A stretch of 64,000 bases of DNA. It comes from Monodelphis domestica (Eukaryota; Chordata; Mammalia; Didelphimorphia; Didelphidae). Location of the stretch: NCBI RefSeq assembly GCF_027887165.1, contig NC_077232.1, positions 56,353,788 to 56,417,787 on the forward strand. Direction: 5' to 3'. The notes under the pieces are model-generated. The model was given only the letters and a program-made list of their open reading frames with translations. It did no database searches and was not told where the DNA came from. The translations under genes and the position numbers were made by a program. Each line of letters starts with the position of its first letter. Position 1 is the first letter of the stretch. Shown piece after piece: positions 37,378-51,000 of this stretch.

Positions 37378-39053
37378 CCATGCACTCATACACCCAACAC
37401 CTTTCACCTTTTACTTTGCTCTGATCTTTTTAGCTCAGGGCTACCTGAGGCAACTGAGCCAGCTGCAGGTCCCATCTTGCCCTGTGGCTCCACTTACCCA
37501 GACTGGTTGACTCAGTGAGGTTCAGGCTGTGTTGAGAGAGGCCCAAGGACTGCCTCGGGGAAGATGAGATGGACACCTGGGATGGAACCCGGCTGCAGCT
37601 GCCACCATGGTTCTCAGATTTGAGCCTGTCATTCTCAGCTTTTAACTTCTCAATTTCACTCTGCAAAGAATCAAAGGGAAAGATTCCTGTTAGACACATC
37701 TAACCTGTGTATCTGTAGGGAAGGATTAAAAAGCTTCTACAATTGCCTCTCCTCTTTTCCAAACTGGCCTCGTCACATCCCATGCATGCTGTAGGGTGCC
37801 ACCAGCCATTGATCACTTCTTGAAATTCTTGACAAAGACCAACAGGGGCACCAAAAATACTGTATGGCACTCTAAGCCCCTAGCAAACATTTTAGAGTCT
37901 TGACAGTTTTTCCATTAGCTTCCTTCAATACTTCAAGGCTCTTCAGTGTCTTGGTGTGGAAACTCTCCTCTGATAATATAACTTGCACTGGAAGTCCCTG
38001 TGGCCCCAGAATTTATTCTCCTGCAACAATTTGATGACCCTGTCTGAACTTAGCTAGCTTGGTCCTTAGCCAGCATCCCATTCCCATTCTTGAAGCATTA
38101 CTCTTAAAATCAAGTGCATTTATAGCCCTTCCTATCCCAAAGGAAAAATAAACCAACAACACAAACCCTACATTTCAGCCTTCTTTATTATGTCCCTTCA
38201 AGTAATTTTTGATTCAGCTAAACTTATGTTATTTCTATTTCTCACCTTGTACTGGCTGTGCCCCAAGCCTAGAATACACTCTCCTTTCCACCTTTGCCTC
38301 TTGGAATCCCTAGTTTACCTCAAAACTCTTTTTAAATGCTACCTCCACCACGAGGTTTTTCTTAGACTCCACAATTGCTTGTGGCTCTTGTGTGTGTGTG
38401 ATATTATACATATATAATATAATAACATAAAATATAATAAATGATATATCAATAATATATAAAACATAAATAATAATATAATTATATATTTAGACAAAAT
38501 AAACAAATACATAAAAATAATAAAATAAACTTAGCATAGTGCCTGGCACACAGTAGATACTTAGTAAATGCTTAATGATTGATTGATTTTCTGCCCAATT
38601 CATTGATATAGTTTTTTAAGAATTCATGGTCACAGATGCAACTAGGTGGCTCAGTAGATAAAGAGTCAGGCCTAGAGGTGAGAAATCCTGGGGTCAAATC
38701 TGGGCTCAGATACTTTCTAGCTAGGTGACCATGGACAAGTCACTTTAATCTAAAGTGATTAGCCCTTACTACTCTTCTGCCTTGGAACCAATACTTAGAA
38801 TCAATTCTAAGATAGAAAATAAGGGCTTAAAAAAAAAAGAATTCATTGCTACGAAGCACCAAAGTTGAAAAACTTCAGCCCATGCCCCTGATCCCTTCCA
38901 TCTAAGTATTGATCAGGACTGATCTTGTTTAGCTTCTGATATCACGGGATTATCAGGATGATATGGCCATAGACCTCCAATATACCAAGGGAACTAAATG
39001 ACAGAAATGCAAGGGAAAGCTAAATTCAAGATATCTTCTTGTCTAGGGATGTC

Positions 39054-39095
<42 letters not shown>

Positions 39096-42000
39096 CCACT
39101 CTCCCCAATCCTGGCATTCCTGTTTCCAACTTCCTAATATGCAGTGGTGGCACACCAAGATATGGGCAACTTGCTATCCCACACTCTTGATCATCATGAA
39201 AGTGGGTATGGAAATAGGGCTTTTTAGATTCCTTCAGCAGCTAGTGCCTTATCTCTGAGATTATAGTCCATCTTTTCTACATTTAGTTCTTAACATATCC
39301 CCATTAGATGTAAGATTCTTGAGGGCAGGGACTATTTTTTCCCCGTCTTTATATTTCCAACACTTAGTTAAATGCTTAATAAATGCTGAAATACAACGAT
39401 CCAAAACAATTCTAAAAGACTTGTGATGAAAAATGCTATCTACCTCAGCAAAAAAATTGATGGAGTCTGAATACAGATTGAAGCATACTTAAAACCCCCC
39501 AAAACTTTATTAATATTATTTTTTGGACTGAGTTTTCTTGTGCAAATGGCTAATATGGACATGTTTTGCATGACTACATGTGCAAAATCTTGCATTCTCA
39601 AAGAAAGTGGAGTAGAGGAAGGCAGTTAGAGAATTTGAAACTCAAAATTTTAAAAAATGAATTTTAGAGAGGAGCTAGGTGACTCAGTGGATAAAGTATT
39701 GATTCTAAGGCAGAAGGTAGGGTTTTAAGATTTAAAAAGATTTTTTTGTTTACATGTAATTGAGGAAAAAATAAAAATTAAATATAAAATTAAAAAAAAA
39801 GATGTTGGGGGGGGGGCAGCTGGGTTGCTCAGTGGGTTGAGAGCCAGGCCTAGAGATAGGAGATCCTAGTTCAAATCTGGCCTCAAACACTTCCCAGCTG
39901 TGTGACCCTGGACAAGTCCCTTAACCTTCATTGTCTAGTATGTACCACTCTTCTGCCTCAGAACTAATACATAGTCTTAAAATAAATAATAAAAAAAATA
40001 AGATATTTACTGGCTGCCTCCTCACTTCCCTCTCCCATGGGATATCTCTTGACCAAAGTCTAAAGGATTATATAATAAGTTTTTCAGAAGTATACTTATT
40101 AATAATAATGTATAATGATAGCATAATATAGTTATAATGTAATATAATAGACTAATAATAAAAGTCAGACTCTTAAGAAAGAGATCAGGGCGGGAAGGAC
40201 TCTGTGCAGCTAGGACAACCTCAGCACAGTCACCTTGGATATCTATCTTGAAAGCCATTGCAGACTTCAGGAGGACATGCCCTCTACCCATCCTCACCTG
40301 CATTCTGTTCATGGCTTCTCGGAGCTGATCGAGCTGGTGGGCTGAGCTGAGAGCTTCGAGGCGGATATCAGTGAGCTTCATTTCCTTGTCCCTCAGCTCA
40401 TTACGTAACTGCATCACCGTCTCTGCCTCACTATCTGTACATTCAGAAATGCTAGAGAAAAGCAGAGAATGATTAATGGATCTGCTTGCAGAGATTGCTT
40501 GGAGCTAGCCAATTTATCTCATTGGATTTCCAATTCAACCAACAGTAAATGAGGAAAAAAATGGATGATGCATGAAGCGTGCTTTGCAAACCTTAGAATA
40601 CTATGTCAATGTCAGAAATTATCATCTCCATCTTCAGCATCCATACTTGCTGCATGTTAACTATTTGGACTGTTTTTCAAATGTTTTCTGATGGGGGGTT
40701 GGAAATGAGAAAAGTGGACTAACAAAAAACAACAATAATAAATTTATGTAGCTTTTATTTTTATGAAATACTTTACACATACTATCTCATTTTGTCCTCA
40801 CAATCCTGTCAGGGAACTAAGTAAGCTGATCCCCTTTATCGATAGAAAAACTGAGACTAGACACAAGTGAGTTGCTCAAGGTCAGGCAACTAATGAGTCT
40901 TTGGGGTGGGATGGGAACCCAGGTTGTCTTCCTGACTCTAAGACCAGGATACTATCTTCTACACTGAATGGCCTCCCATGTAGTAGGATGCTATTGGCTA
41001 ACACCTGTAATAGGTAATCTTTAATATTTTTAAAGACCAGAGGGCAAACATTCTTGAAATTTTCCATATTTAAGAGCTTCAGCAAGCAGGATGTACTGCG
41101 TAGCACTGCTGAGTAGGACTCAATCATGGGTCCAAAGAGGGAGGTTTTTCTGTTTGTTTTAATGAGCAGATGCTTATGACTAAGTAGTTTAAAGGCAATT
41201 TTTATTTTCCAAAATCAAAAGAAAAAAATTGAGAAAATGCAGATGTGAAGCAAAGCACAATCCTATTCATGTGCAAGTGTCATTGTTTCTCATTTCTTGA
41301 GAAGGTAAAAGAATGACCTCTAGGGTCATCTCCCTCCCACCTTCCAGGTTGAAATAATTTTATGGGAGAAACTTCTTTTCTGGAGCATTGTTGCCTAAAG
41401 ATTCTAATTAAGGTCTATGGAGTAAGATATGAAATTATAATGTCATCGTTTGAGAAATTTAGCCGAAAAGGGTCTTTCCCCTGCACTTTCAATAGATGAA
41501 TGGGCATTAGTTCCACCAGCAAATCACAACATTGATCTAAAGAAGGAAATTTCATATCAATTTTCCTTCCTTTAATGTAGTGGGACCCTTGACATGAGGA
41601 TAAAACAGAACCCCCCTCTCTTTCTCTCTTCTTCTTCCTCTCCCTCTCTCTCTCCCCCCCTCTCTCCCTCTCTTTCTCTGTATCTCTCTCTCCCCTCCTC
41701 CCTCTCCCCCCCTTGCATATAAAGCTCTTTACTACATGGTTTCCTACTTTTCTAACCTTAATTAACCATGATTCTCTTTCCTGCATTCTATAGTTAAAGA
41801 GGCCATCTTGGTATTCACACATGACATTCCATGTTCCATCTCAAGAATGTACTGCTCCTTCAAATTTACCTTTTAGGGTTGCTTGTTTCCTTTAAGATTC
41901 AGCTCACTTTATAGATGAGGAAACTAAGGCAAACAGAATTAAGTGACTTGCTCAGGGTCACATAACTGTAAGTGTCTAAAGGTTGGATTTGAACTCAAGT

Positions 42001-45000
42001 CTTCCTAACTTCAAGCCTGGTCCACTATGCCACCTCATTTCCCACAAGCATAGACCACAAAGACCATTAAAATTTAAGTACAATCAAAGCTACTTGTTTT
42101 GGGAAGCTGGTAGGTGATTGTCTTAAGAACTGCTTTATTCATGAGATAAATAGTGTTTTGGAATAACTGAAATCTCTAGCAATTAAGAGAGTGGGGAGGG
42201 GGGACAGTTAGGTGGTTCAATGGATTGAGACCCAGACCCAGAGATAGTAGGTTCGATTCTGGCCTCAGACACTTCTTAGCTATGTGATCCTGGGCAAGTC
42301 ACTTAACTTCCATTGCCCAGCCCTTACTGACTTGCCTGGGAACCAGTACGCAGTATTGATTCTAAAATGGAAGGGAAGGGTTAAAAAAGAAAAAAAGAAA
42401 GAGCAAGTATATGCTACACACTACTTTCTACAAGAACCCTTTTCTGATCCCTCCAGTCCCTAGAATTCTGTTTTCCAAAATTACTTTGTGTTCTTTTTGT
42501 ACACATTCTCTATGTACTCCCATGACAGAATGTAAACTCTTTCAAGTCAAAGGCTATTTCATATTTGTCTTTGTATTGCTAAGTAGTTTAATAAATTTCC
42601 TAATAAATGCTTGTTAACTGACTGCTTGTTTATTCCTACACAAACAGATACACCCTACAGATCCCTGGCATGTTAGCAGAATGTAGAATCAAAAAATGGT
42701 GAAGAATTCAATTGCTCAAAAAGGTGGTTCTGTGAGTTTAAATGATCACAGGAGTGGAGGGGGACTTGAGGCAGGAACCTTTGACGTTTCTTGGAGTGAA
42801 GACAGAAGAAACTCGAGTTCAGCGAAGTTCCAAAGCTGAAGTTCATTATCTCTGAGAGATGTTAAGCATGTGGCTGCTTCGAAAATGATCCAGTAAGTTG
42901 GTTTTCAAAGAACCGTAGACTGGGTTTGTGGCCAAGAAAAACCTGACCTGTACAACTGGTGAAGGGTGGTGGATTTTTTTAATTGTCAAAGGAAAACCAT
43001 TTATAAAATTGTCAAGAGATATGATGATATTTAGGGGGCAGGAAGAGAAGAAAAAAATTAACTGCAGAACAGCTACATTCTGCGATTTTCCTCTCAACTC
43101 TATTTTTTTTTTTTTGGTTTTCAAGATCTAAGCTATTCTTTGTAACACGAAACTCAAAAGATGGCACAATATTTCATTTGTAAAAGCCCTTGGCATTTAA
43201 GTCAGGGATTTTATTTTTTCAGAAACACTACAAACACAAGCCAGTTTAAAGTTTAACTATCTATCTCTCCTTGATATGGTTAGTTAGGTGGTTCAGTGGA
43301 TAGAGTAAAGGAACTGGAGTCAAGAAGATCTAAGTTCAAATCTGGATTCAGACACTTTTTAGCTGCATGAGCCTGGGAAAGTCATTTAACCCTGTTTGCC
43401 TCTGTTTCCTCACCTGTAAAATTAAATAGAGAAGGAAATGGCAAGCTACTTCAGCATTTTCGTCAAGAAAACCTCATTTGGGGTCACAAAGGGACAGAAA
43501 TGACTGAATAACAATTGCCTGCATGAAGACTACATTGGGTGTAGAGTCAAAGTCTGTGTTACTATGAGCAAGCTGGATTCCCTTTCTGAGTCTCAAGCTC
43601 CTCATCTGTAGAATAATAAAAATGTGTGCACTACCTAAGCTTGTGAGGAAATAACTTTCTAAGCCTCTTCCTCTCCCTTCCTCCATTTCTCCTTCCCTCC
43701 CTCCCTCTCTCTGTCTCTCTCACTGTCTCTCTTTCTCTCTATTTTGTACATTTTCCACTTATGGATCAGTAGTCTGAGATTCAACTATAACCAAGCTTAT
43801 TTGGTTTGGGAGCCTTACAAGGGAACATTGTACAAACCACTTCCTTTTTGTGATAATCAGTTTGAAGCTTACAGGGGAACATTGTACAAACTACTTCCTT
43901 TTTGGGATAATCAGTTTCCTGATTTAATTGGAACCCATTAGACATTTAAAGCTCTTTACAATTGTGACCCCTTCAAACTTTTCCAGGTTTCTTCTATTTC
44001 ACTGCTATCCACACACTTTCTGGGAAACTGGTCTCCTTACTATTGCTCAGACACAAAGTTCCCTCTCAGACCTCCATGCTTTTTTACTAGTGGCTCCCAT
44101 GCCCTAAATGCTCTCCCCCTCTTCACCTCTGCTTACCTACTTCTCCTTCTTCCTTCAGGCAAATCCCAGCTGCAGTGGGAGGCCTTTTCTGGTTACCACA
44201 GCTACTAATGCTTTCCCCCTTATAGTTTACCTTTGTCTGTTCTCTACACATCTTGCATATACTCTGTTATTTACATTTATTTTCTTTTCTATTCCTTGCA
44301 ATACTCTAGTCCAAGGGTTCTTGATACCTTCTGTCATGGAATCCTTTACCAGACCTTTTCTCAGAATAACAGGTTTAAATGTATGAGATAAAATATATAA
44401 GATAAAAATAAAAGAGAAATGATGGTAGTGAGATAGTTATCAAAGTATTAAAAACAAAAGTCCATAGACTCCAATTTATGAATCCGAGCTCTAGTCTGTG
44501 ACCAATCATTAAGATTAATATTGCAGAGGAGGTTTGTTTCAGTCCCTATCTTAATGGAACTAGTTTGTCATCAAACTCATAACCAAGAAGGGGCATCATT
44601 GCTCTCTATTTCAATGTAATTGTTTACCACTAGTCAATATGGAATCCTAATCAGCAACACCAGGGAATATGTACTATTCAGTGTCTACCATGTGGAAGGT
44701 ACAAAGTGGCAACTCTTTGCTAAACAATGGTAAAAAGCCACTTGACTTATCTCTAGCAAGGCATATGTTATCCCTACTAAGAGGTTGACTTGCTTATATA
44801 AAGGGCTATAGGAAAGTAAAATCTTCCAATGTATGGCTTAGGGGGGAAAATATTTTAGCCACTCATCTTAGCCAAGTTTCAAAATATATCATGTACTAAA
44901 AAAGGCTTCTTAAATCATCTGATTTCTTTTCATAACTAGTGTCAGTGTATTCATTCCAGCCCATTTTCTAGTGTTATGCTTTGAAGCAATGGCTGATGAC

Positions 45001-48000
45001 TGCCTCTCAAGGGTGGGGACTCCAACCTTTCCATAGTTGGCATTCCTTCCTCACCAAAAAGGTGGGTGTTTCCTGTCACAAACCCTGATTTCCTTTCTTT
45101 GGTTTCATCCCTGAGCTCCCTTGAATTTCTTTATTTTTCACATTCTTACAAACCTTTCAATGTTAGAAATGAGCATTTGCTACGCACCCAACCCTTGGAA
45201 AATTAGACCAAAGACAAACATCTCCAGATTCTATGGACACTGTGGAATGTAAGAAAAGGGCTTTGCCAGCCTCTCCCAATCCCAATGGGAAAGTGGTTTT
45301 TGAAAAAAGAATTCTTTTTTAGTCTCTAGTTGTTCTGTGCATGTATCACAATCCCAGTTAGAGAGTGTGCTGTGCTCGGGTGGAGTCCTGTTATCTAATT
45401 CCTTCCCTCTAAAACTCTTAATACAGGATCCTGAACACAATGCTAACTAAATAAATACATGTTGAGTGAGTGTGTGAAAAGTGACAACTTGTCAGTTCTA
45501 TATTAGGGGCAGACATACAAACTTCAGTCTGTTAATTGGAAGCATCTGAATGCCTTCAGTGTGTGTATCAACCGATCAATGAAGTGATTATTTCCACATT
45601 TTCCAGATACTCAGAACAATTGATCAATAAGTATTCATTCCTTCTCTTCCTCCAGAGTTTAGTTAAGTTTAGTTGGAGCTTAATAAATATTTGTTGATGT
45701 GACTTGGCTTCAGATGATTGCTGAGCATCCGAGTGCAGGACAGTACTAGGTGCCATGTTGAAAATGAAGGTAAAAAATATAGGGTCTCTGCTTTCAAGGG
45801 GTCTCGTATCCAAGTAAGGAAACAAGATATCTGTATATCAAATGATCACTAACAACATGAGGCATTATATAGTGATAGGTGATTGGATTGGGAAATAGCT
45901 AAATAAATTATTTTGATTACTTATTGGGTTGTAAGAAATGACAAATATGATGAATACCAAGAAGCATGGAAATATTTCTACAAACAGATGCAAAGTGAAA
46001 GAAAACTAAACAGGAAATAAATATACATAGTGACTTCAAAAAGGAAAAAGCAATAACCTGGAAAAAAAAAAAAGCCCTGAATGGCAAATTATAATGATCA
46101 GGTTTGGCTTGAATGTAATATGAAAAGAGATTTCTTTCTTTTTTTTTAACAAAGATTGGGGGACTTATGGGTGTGGAAAACATAGTGTGATACTTTCAGA
46201 TATATTTCATATTCACACCTTTTTTTTGGGTTGAATTTTACCCCTCATTATTATGCTTTAGGTTAAGTGTTCTTCTGTGGAGGAGGGGAAGTAGATATTG
46301 GGAAATGTAGATCATTTAAAAAACAAAAAGAGACTTAACAACTTTTAAAAGTCATAAGCTAAAGATTTAGAGGTGAAAGAGCCATCAGAGATCATGCAGT
46401 CCAATTCCCTTAGATGGAAGAAATTAAGGCTCAGGAAAAGGAAGTGATTTCCCGATTGTCACAAAACTATAGTCAGGATTCCAACTCTGGTTTTCTGATT
46501 CCAAATCCAACTTTCTTTCCAAGATTCCATCCTGCCACTCATTTTATGAGGATAAATACACACCACATTTCCAAAGCAAAACCCCTTGTTTTGTTTTTAA
46601 TTGCCCATTGCCTCAACTCTCCACGTTGCATGGGTTATAGAAGCATTATCTTACTATAAAAAACCACCATTAATAACTACAAAAAAGGTAAAAAGAACCC
46701 ACTACACAAAAATAGATCATACACTAGGTCACAGAAACATGGCACTCAAATGCAGAAAAGCAGAAATAATAAATGCAGCCTTTTCAGATCACAAGGCAAT
46801 AAAAATATTGATTGGTAACGGTACATGGAGAGCCAAATCAAAAATTAATTGGAAATTAAATAATATGATACTCCAAAATTGTTTAGTTAGAGAAGAAATC
46901 ATAGAAACAATTAATAATTTTGTTGAAGAAAATGACAATGGTGAGACATCCTTTCAAACCTTATGGGATGCAGTCAAGGCAGTACTTAGAGGAAAATTCA
47001 TATCCCTGAGTGCACATATTAACAAATCAGGGAGGACAGAGATCAAGGAATTGGAAATGCAAATCAAAAAACTTGAGAACGAACAAATTAAAAAACCCCA
47101 GAAGGAAACCAAACTAGAGATCCTAAAAATTAAGGGAGAAATTAATAAAATCGAAAGTGACAGAACTATTAAGCTAATAAACAAGACTAGAAGCTGATAC
47201 TTTGAAAAAACAGAAAAAATAGACAAAGTACTGGTTAATCTAATTAAAAAAAGGAAAGAAGAAAGGCAAATTAACAGCATCAAGGATGAAAAGGGGGATC
47301 TCACCTCCAATGAAGAGGAAATTAAGGCAATCATTAAAAACTACTTTGCCCAACTATATGGCAATAAATATACCAACCTAGGTGATATGGATGAATATTT
47401 ACAAAAATATAAATTGCCTAGACTTACAGAAAAAGAAATAGATTTCTTAAATAATCCCATATCAGAAAAAGAAATCCAACAGGCCATCAAAGAACTTCCT
47501 AAGAAAAAATCCCCAGGGCCTGACAGATTCACTAGTGAATTCTATCAAACATTCAAAGAAAAGCTAACTCCAATACTATACAAACTATTTGACATAATAA
47601 GCAAAGAGGGAATTTTACCAAACTCCTTTTATGACACAAACATGGTACTAATTCCAAAGCCAGGCAGGACAAAAACAGAGAAAGAAAATTATAGACCAAT
47701 CTCCCTAATGAATATAGATGCAAAAATCTTAAATAGGATACTAGCAAAAAGACTCCAGCAAATGATCAGAAGGGTCATCCACCATGATCAAGTAGGATTT
47801 ATACCAGGGATGCAGGGCTGGTTCAATATTAGGAAAACTATCCACATAATTGACCACATCAACAAGCAAACCAACAAGAACCACATGATTATCTCAATAG
47901 ATGCAGAAGAAGCCTTTGACAAAATACAACACCCATTCCTACTAAAAACACTAGAAAGCATAGGAATAGAAGGGTCGTTCCTAAAAATAATAAACAGTAT

Positions 48001-51000
48001 ATATCTAAAACCATCAACTAATATCATCTGCAATGGGGATAAACTAAATCCATTCCCATTAAGATCAGGAGTGAAACAAGGATGCCCATTATCACCTCTA
48101 TTATTTGACATTGTATTAGAAACACTAGCAGTAGCAATTAGAGAAGAAAAAGAAATTGAAGGCATTAAAATAGGCAAGGAGGAGACCAAATTATCGCTCT
48201 TTGCAGATGACATGATGGTCTACTTAAAGAATCCTAGAGATTCAACTAAAAAGCTAATCGAAATAATCAACAACTTTAGAAAAGTTGCAGGATACAAAAT
48301 AAACCCACATAAGTCATCAGCATTTCTATATAATTACAACACAGCTCAGCAGCAAGAACTAGAAAGAGAAATCCCATTCAAAATTACATTAGACAAAATA
48401 AAATACTTAGGAATCTATCTCCCGAGACAAACATAGGATCTATATGAACACAACTACAAAACACTTTCCACACAACTAAAACTAGACTTGAACAATTGGA
48501 AGAACATTAACTGCTCATGGGTAGGACGAGCCAATATAATAAAAATGACCATCCTACCCAAACTCATCTATTTAGTGCCATACCCATGGGACTTCCAAAA
48601 ATTTTTTTTACTGATTTAGAAAAAACCATAACAAAGTTCATTTGGAAGAACAAAAGATCAAGGATATCCAGGGAAATAATGAAAAAAAAATACAAAGGAA
48701 GGGGGTCTTGAAGTCCCAGATCTCAGACTATATTATAAAGCAGTGGTCATCAAAACAATTTGGTACTGGCTAAGAGACAGAAAGGAGGATCAGTGGAATA
48801 GACTGGGGGCAAGCAACCTCAGTAAGACAGTATATGACAAACCCAAAGATCCCAGCTTTTGGGACAAAAATCCACTATTTCATAAAAACTGCTGGGAAAA
48901 TTGGAGGACAGTGTGGGAAAGATTAGGTTTAGATCAACACCTCACATCCTACACCAAGATAAATTCAAAATGGGTGAATGACTTGAACATAAAGAAGGAA
49001 ACTATAAGAAAATTAGGCGAACACAGAATAGTATACATGTCAGACCTTTGGGAAGGGAAATACTTCAAAACCAAGCAAGAATTAGAAAGAGTTACAAACT
49101 GCAAAATAAATAATCTGGAATACATCAAATTAAAAAGTTTTTGTACAAACAAAACCAATGTAATCAAAATCAGAAGGGTAGCAACAAATTGGGAAACAAT
49201 CTTCATAAAAACCTCTGACAAAGGTTTAATTACTCAAATTTACAAAGAACTAAATCAATTGTACAAAAAATCAAGCCATTCTCCAATTGACAAATGGGCA
49301 AGGGACGTGAACAGGCAGTTCTCAGACAAAGAAATCAAAACTATTAATAAGCACATGAAAAAGTGCTCTACATCTCTTATAATCAGAGAGATGCAAATCA
49401 AAACAACTCTGAGGTATCATCTCACACCTAGCAGATTGGCTAACATGACAGCTATGGAAAGTAATGAATGCTGGAGGGGATGTGGCAAAGTGGGGACACT
49501 AATTCATTGCTGGTGGAGTTGTGAATCGATCCAGCCATTCTGGAGAACAATTTGGACCTATGCCCAAAGGGTGATAAAAGACTGTCTGCCCTTTGATCCA
49601 GCTATAGCACTGCTGGGTTTGTACCCCAAAGAGATAATAAGGAAAAAGACTTGTACAAGAATATTCATAGCTGCACTCTTTGTGGTGGCCAAAAATTGGA
49701 AAACGAGGGGATGCCCTTCAATTGGGGAATGGCTGAACAAATTGTGGTATATGTTGGTGATGGAATACTATTGCGCTAAAAGGAATAATAAAGTAGAGGA
49801 ATTCCATGGAGACTGGAACAACCTCCAGGAAGTGATGCAGAGCGAAAGGAGCAGAACCAGGAAAACATTGTACACAGAGACTGATACATTGTGGTACAAT
49901 CGAAGGTGATGGACTTCTCCATTAGTGGCAACGCAATGTCCCTGAACAATCTGCAGGGATCTAAAAAATACTATCCACAAGCAGAGGATAAACTGTGGGA
50001 GTAAAAACACCAATGAAAAGCAACTGCTTGACTACAGGGGTTGAGGGGATATGACTGAGGAGAGACTCTAAATGAACACTCTAATGCAAATACCAACAAC
50101 AGGGAAATGGGTTCAAGTCAAGAACACATGTGATAACCAGCGGAATCGTGCATCGGCTATGGGAGAGGGAAAGGTGGTGGGAGGTGGGGCAGGGAGGAAA
50201 AGAAAATGATCTTTGTTTCCAGTGAATAATGTTTGGAAATAACCAAATAAAATAATGTTTAAAATTAAAATAAAAAAAAAGAACCCACTAACCCAGTCTT
50301 CTTCAAAGCTCCCTATTTTTTTGAGTGTACCATCATTCTCTCAGGTCCCCAGGTTCACCACCAGCCATTCCCCTCAATGTCTTCTCAATTCTACCTCCAA
50401 TTTTTCTTCATTCTTGCTTTAGTTCAGGCCTCCATGAGTTCTCCCCCAGATTGTTATCATGGCATTCTAAATATTATTCCTGCTTCCAGTCTCTTTCTTC
50501 TTCAATTCAATATACATATACAGATGCCAAAATAATCTTCCTCTAGCACAGGTTTGATGATGCCATTCCCCTGCTCAAACATCCTAACTGGTTCTCCTAC
50601 TGTCTTTAGAGGGAAGCTAGGTGGTGCCACAGTGCACAGAGCACTCACTGTGCATGGAATCAAGAAGAATCATCTTCCTGAGTTCAAATCTGGACTCCGA
50701 CACTTATTAACTTGGGGACCTTGGGCAAGTCACTTCACCCTGCTTGCCTCAGTTTCCTCATATGTAAAATGAGCTGGAGAAGGAAATACTTTTCAGCATC
50801 TATGCCAAAAAAATCCCAAATGGGGTCATAAAGAGTTGAACATGATTGAAATGACCAAACAACAGTTGTCTTCAGGATAGATTACAATAGTCCTCCAACC
50901 TATTATTTATAGCCATTGAAATCTGGCTTCAATCTCTCTAGGCATATGTCATATCACTCTCCTTCATGCTATCTATATTCCAACCAACATGGCTAGTTGC

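Noticed and set aside
37219..37518. Open frame with a long His/Thr run
   Set aside because: The run is the translated CA repeat, and the frame lies antisense to exon e7.
38880..38974. Functional 5S rRNA gene
   Set aside because: The 3' third is missing or diverged, several stem bases are changed, and no T-run terminator follows at the right place.
40022..40417. 131-codon minus-strand open frame
   Set aside because: Only the part from 40,298 upward is NAV1 exon e6. Below that it reads through the GTGAGG donor into intron and has no support.
40435..40441. Inner acceptor TGTACAG|ATAGTG for exon e6
   Set aside because: It would break the frame from exon e5, whose last codon is split CT|C. The outer acceptor restores Leu and the family sequence.
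46601..47197. 198-codon open frame reading into the L1
   Set aside because: Its first 30 or so codons are flanking DNA and the rest is L1 ORF2, so the fusion is chance. The L1 begins at 46,705.
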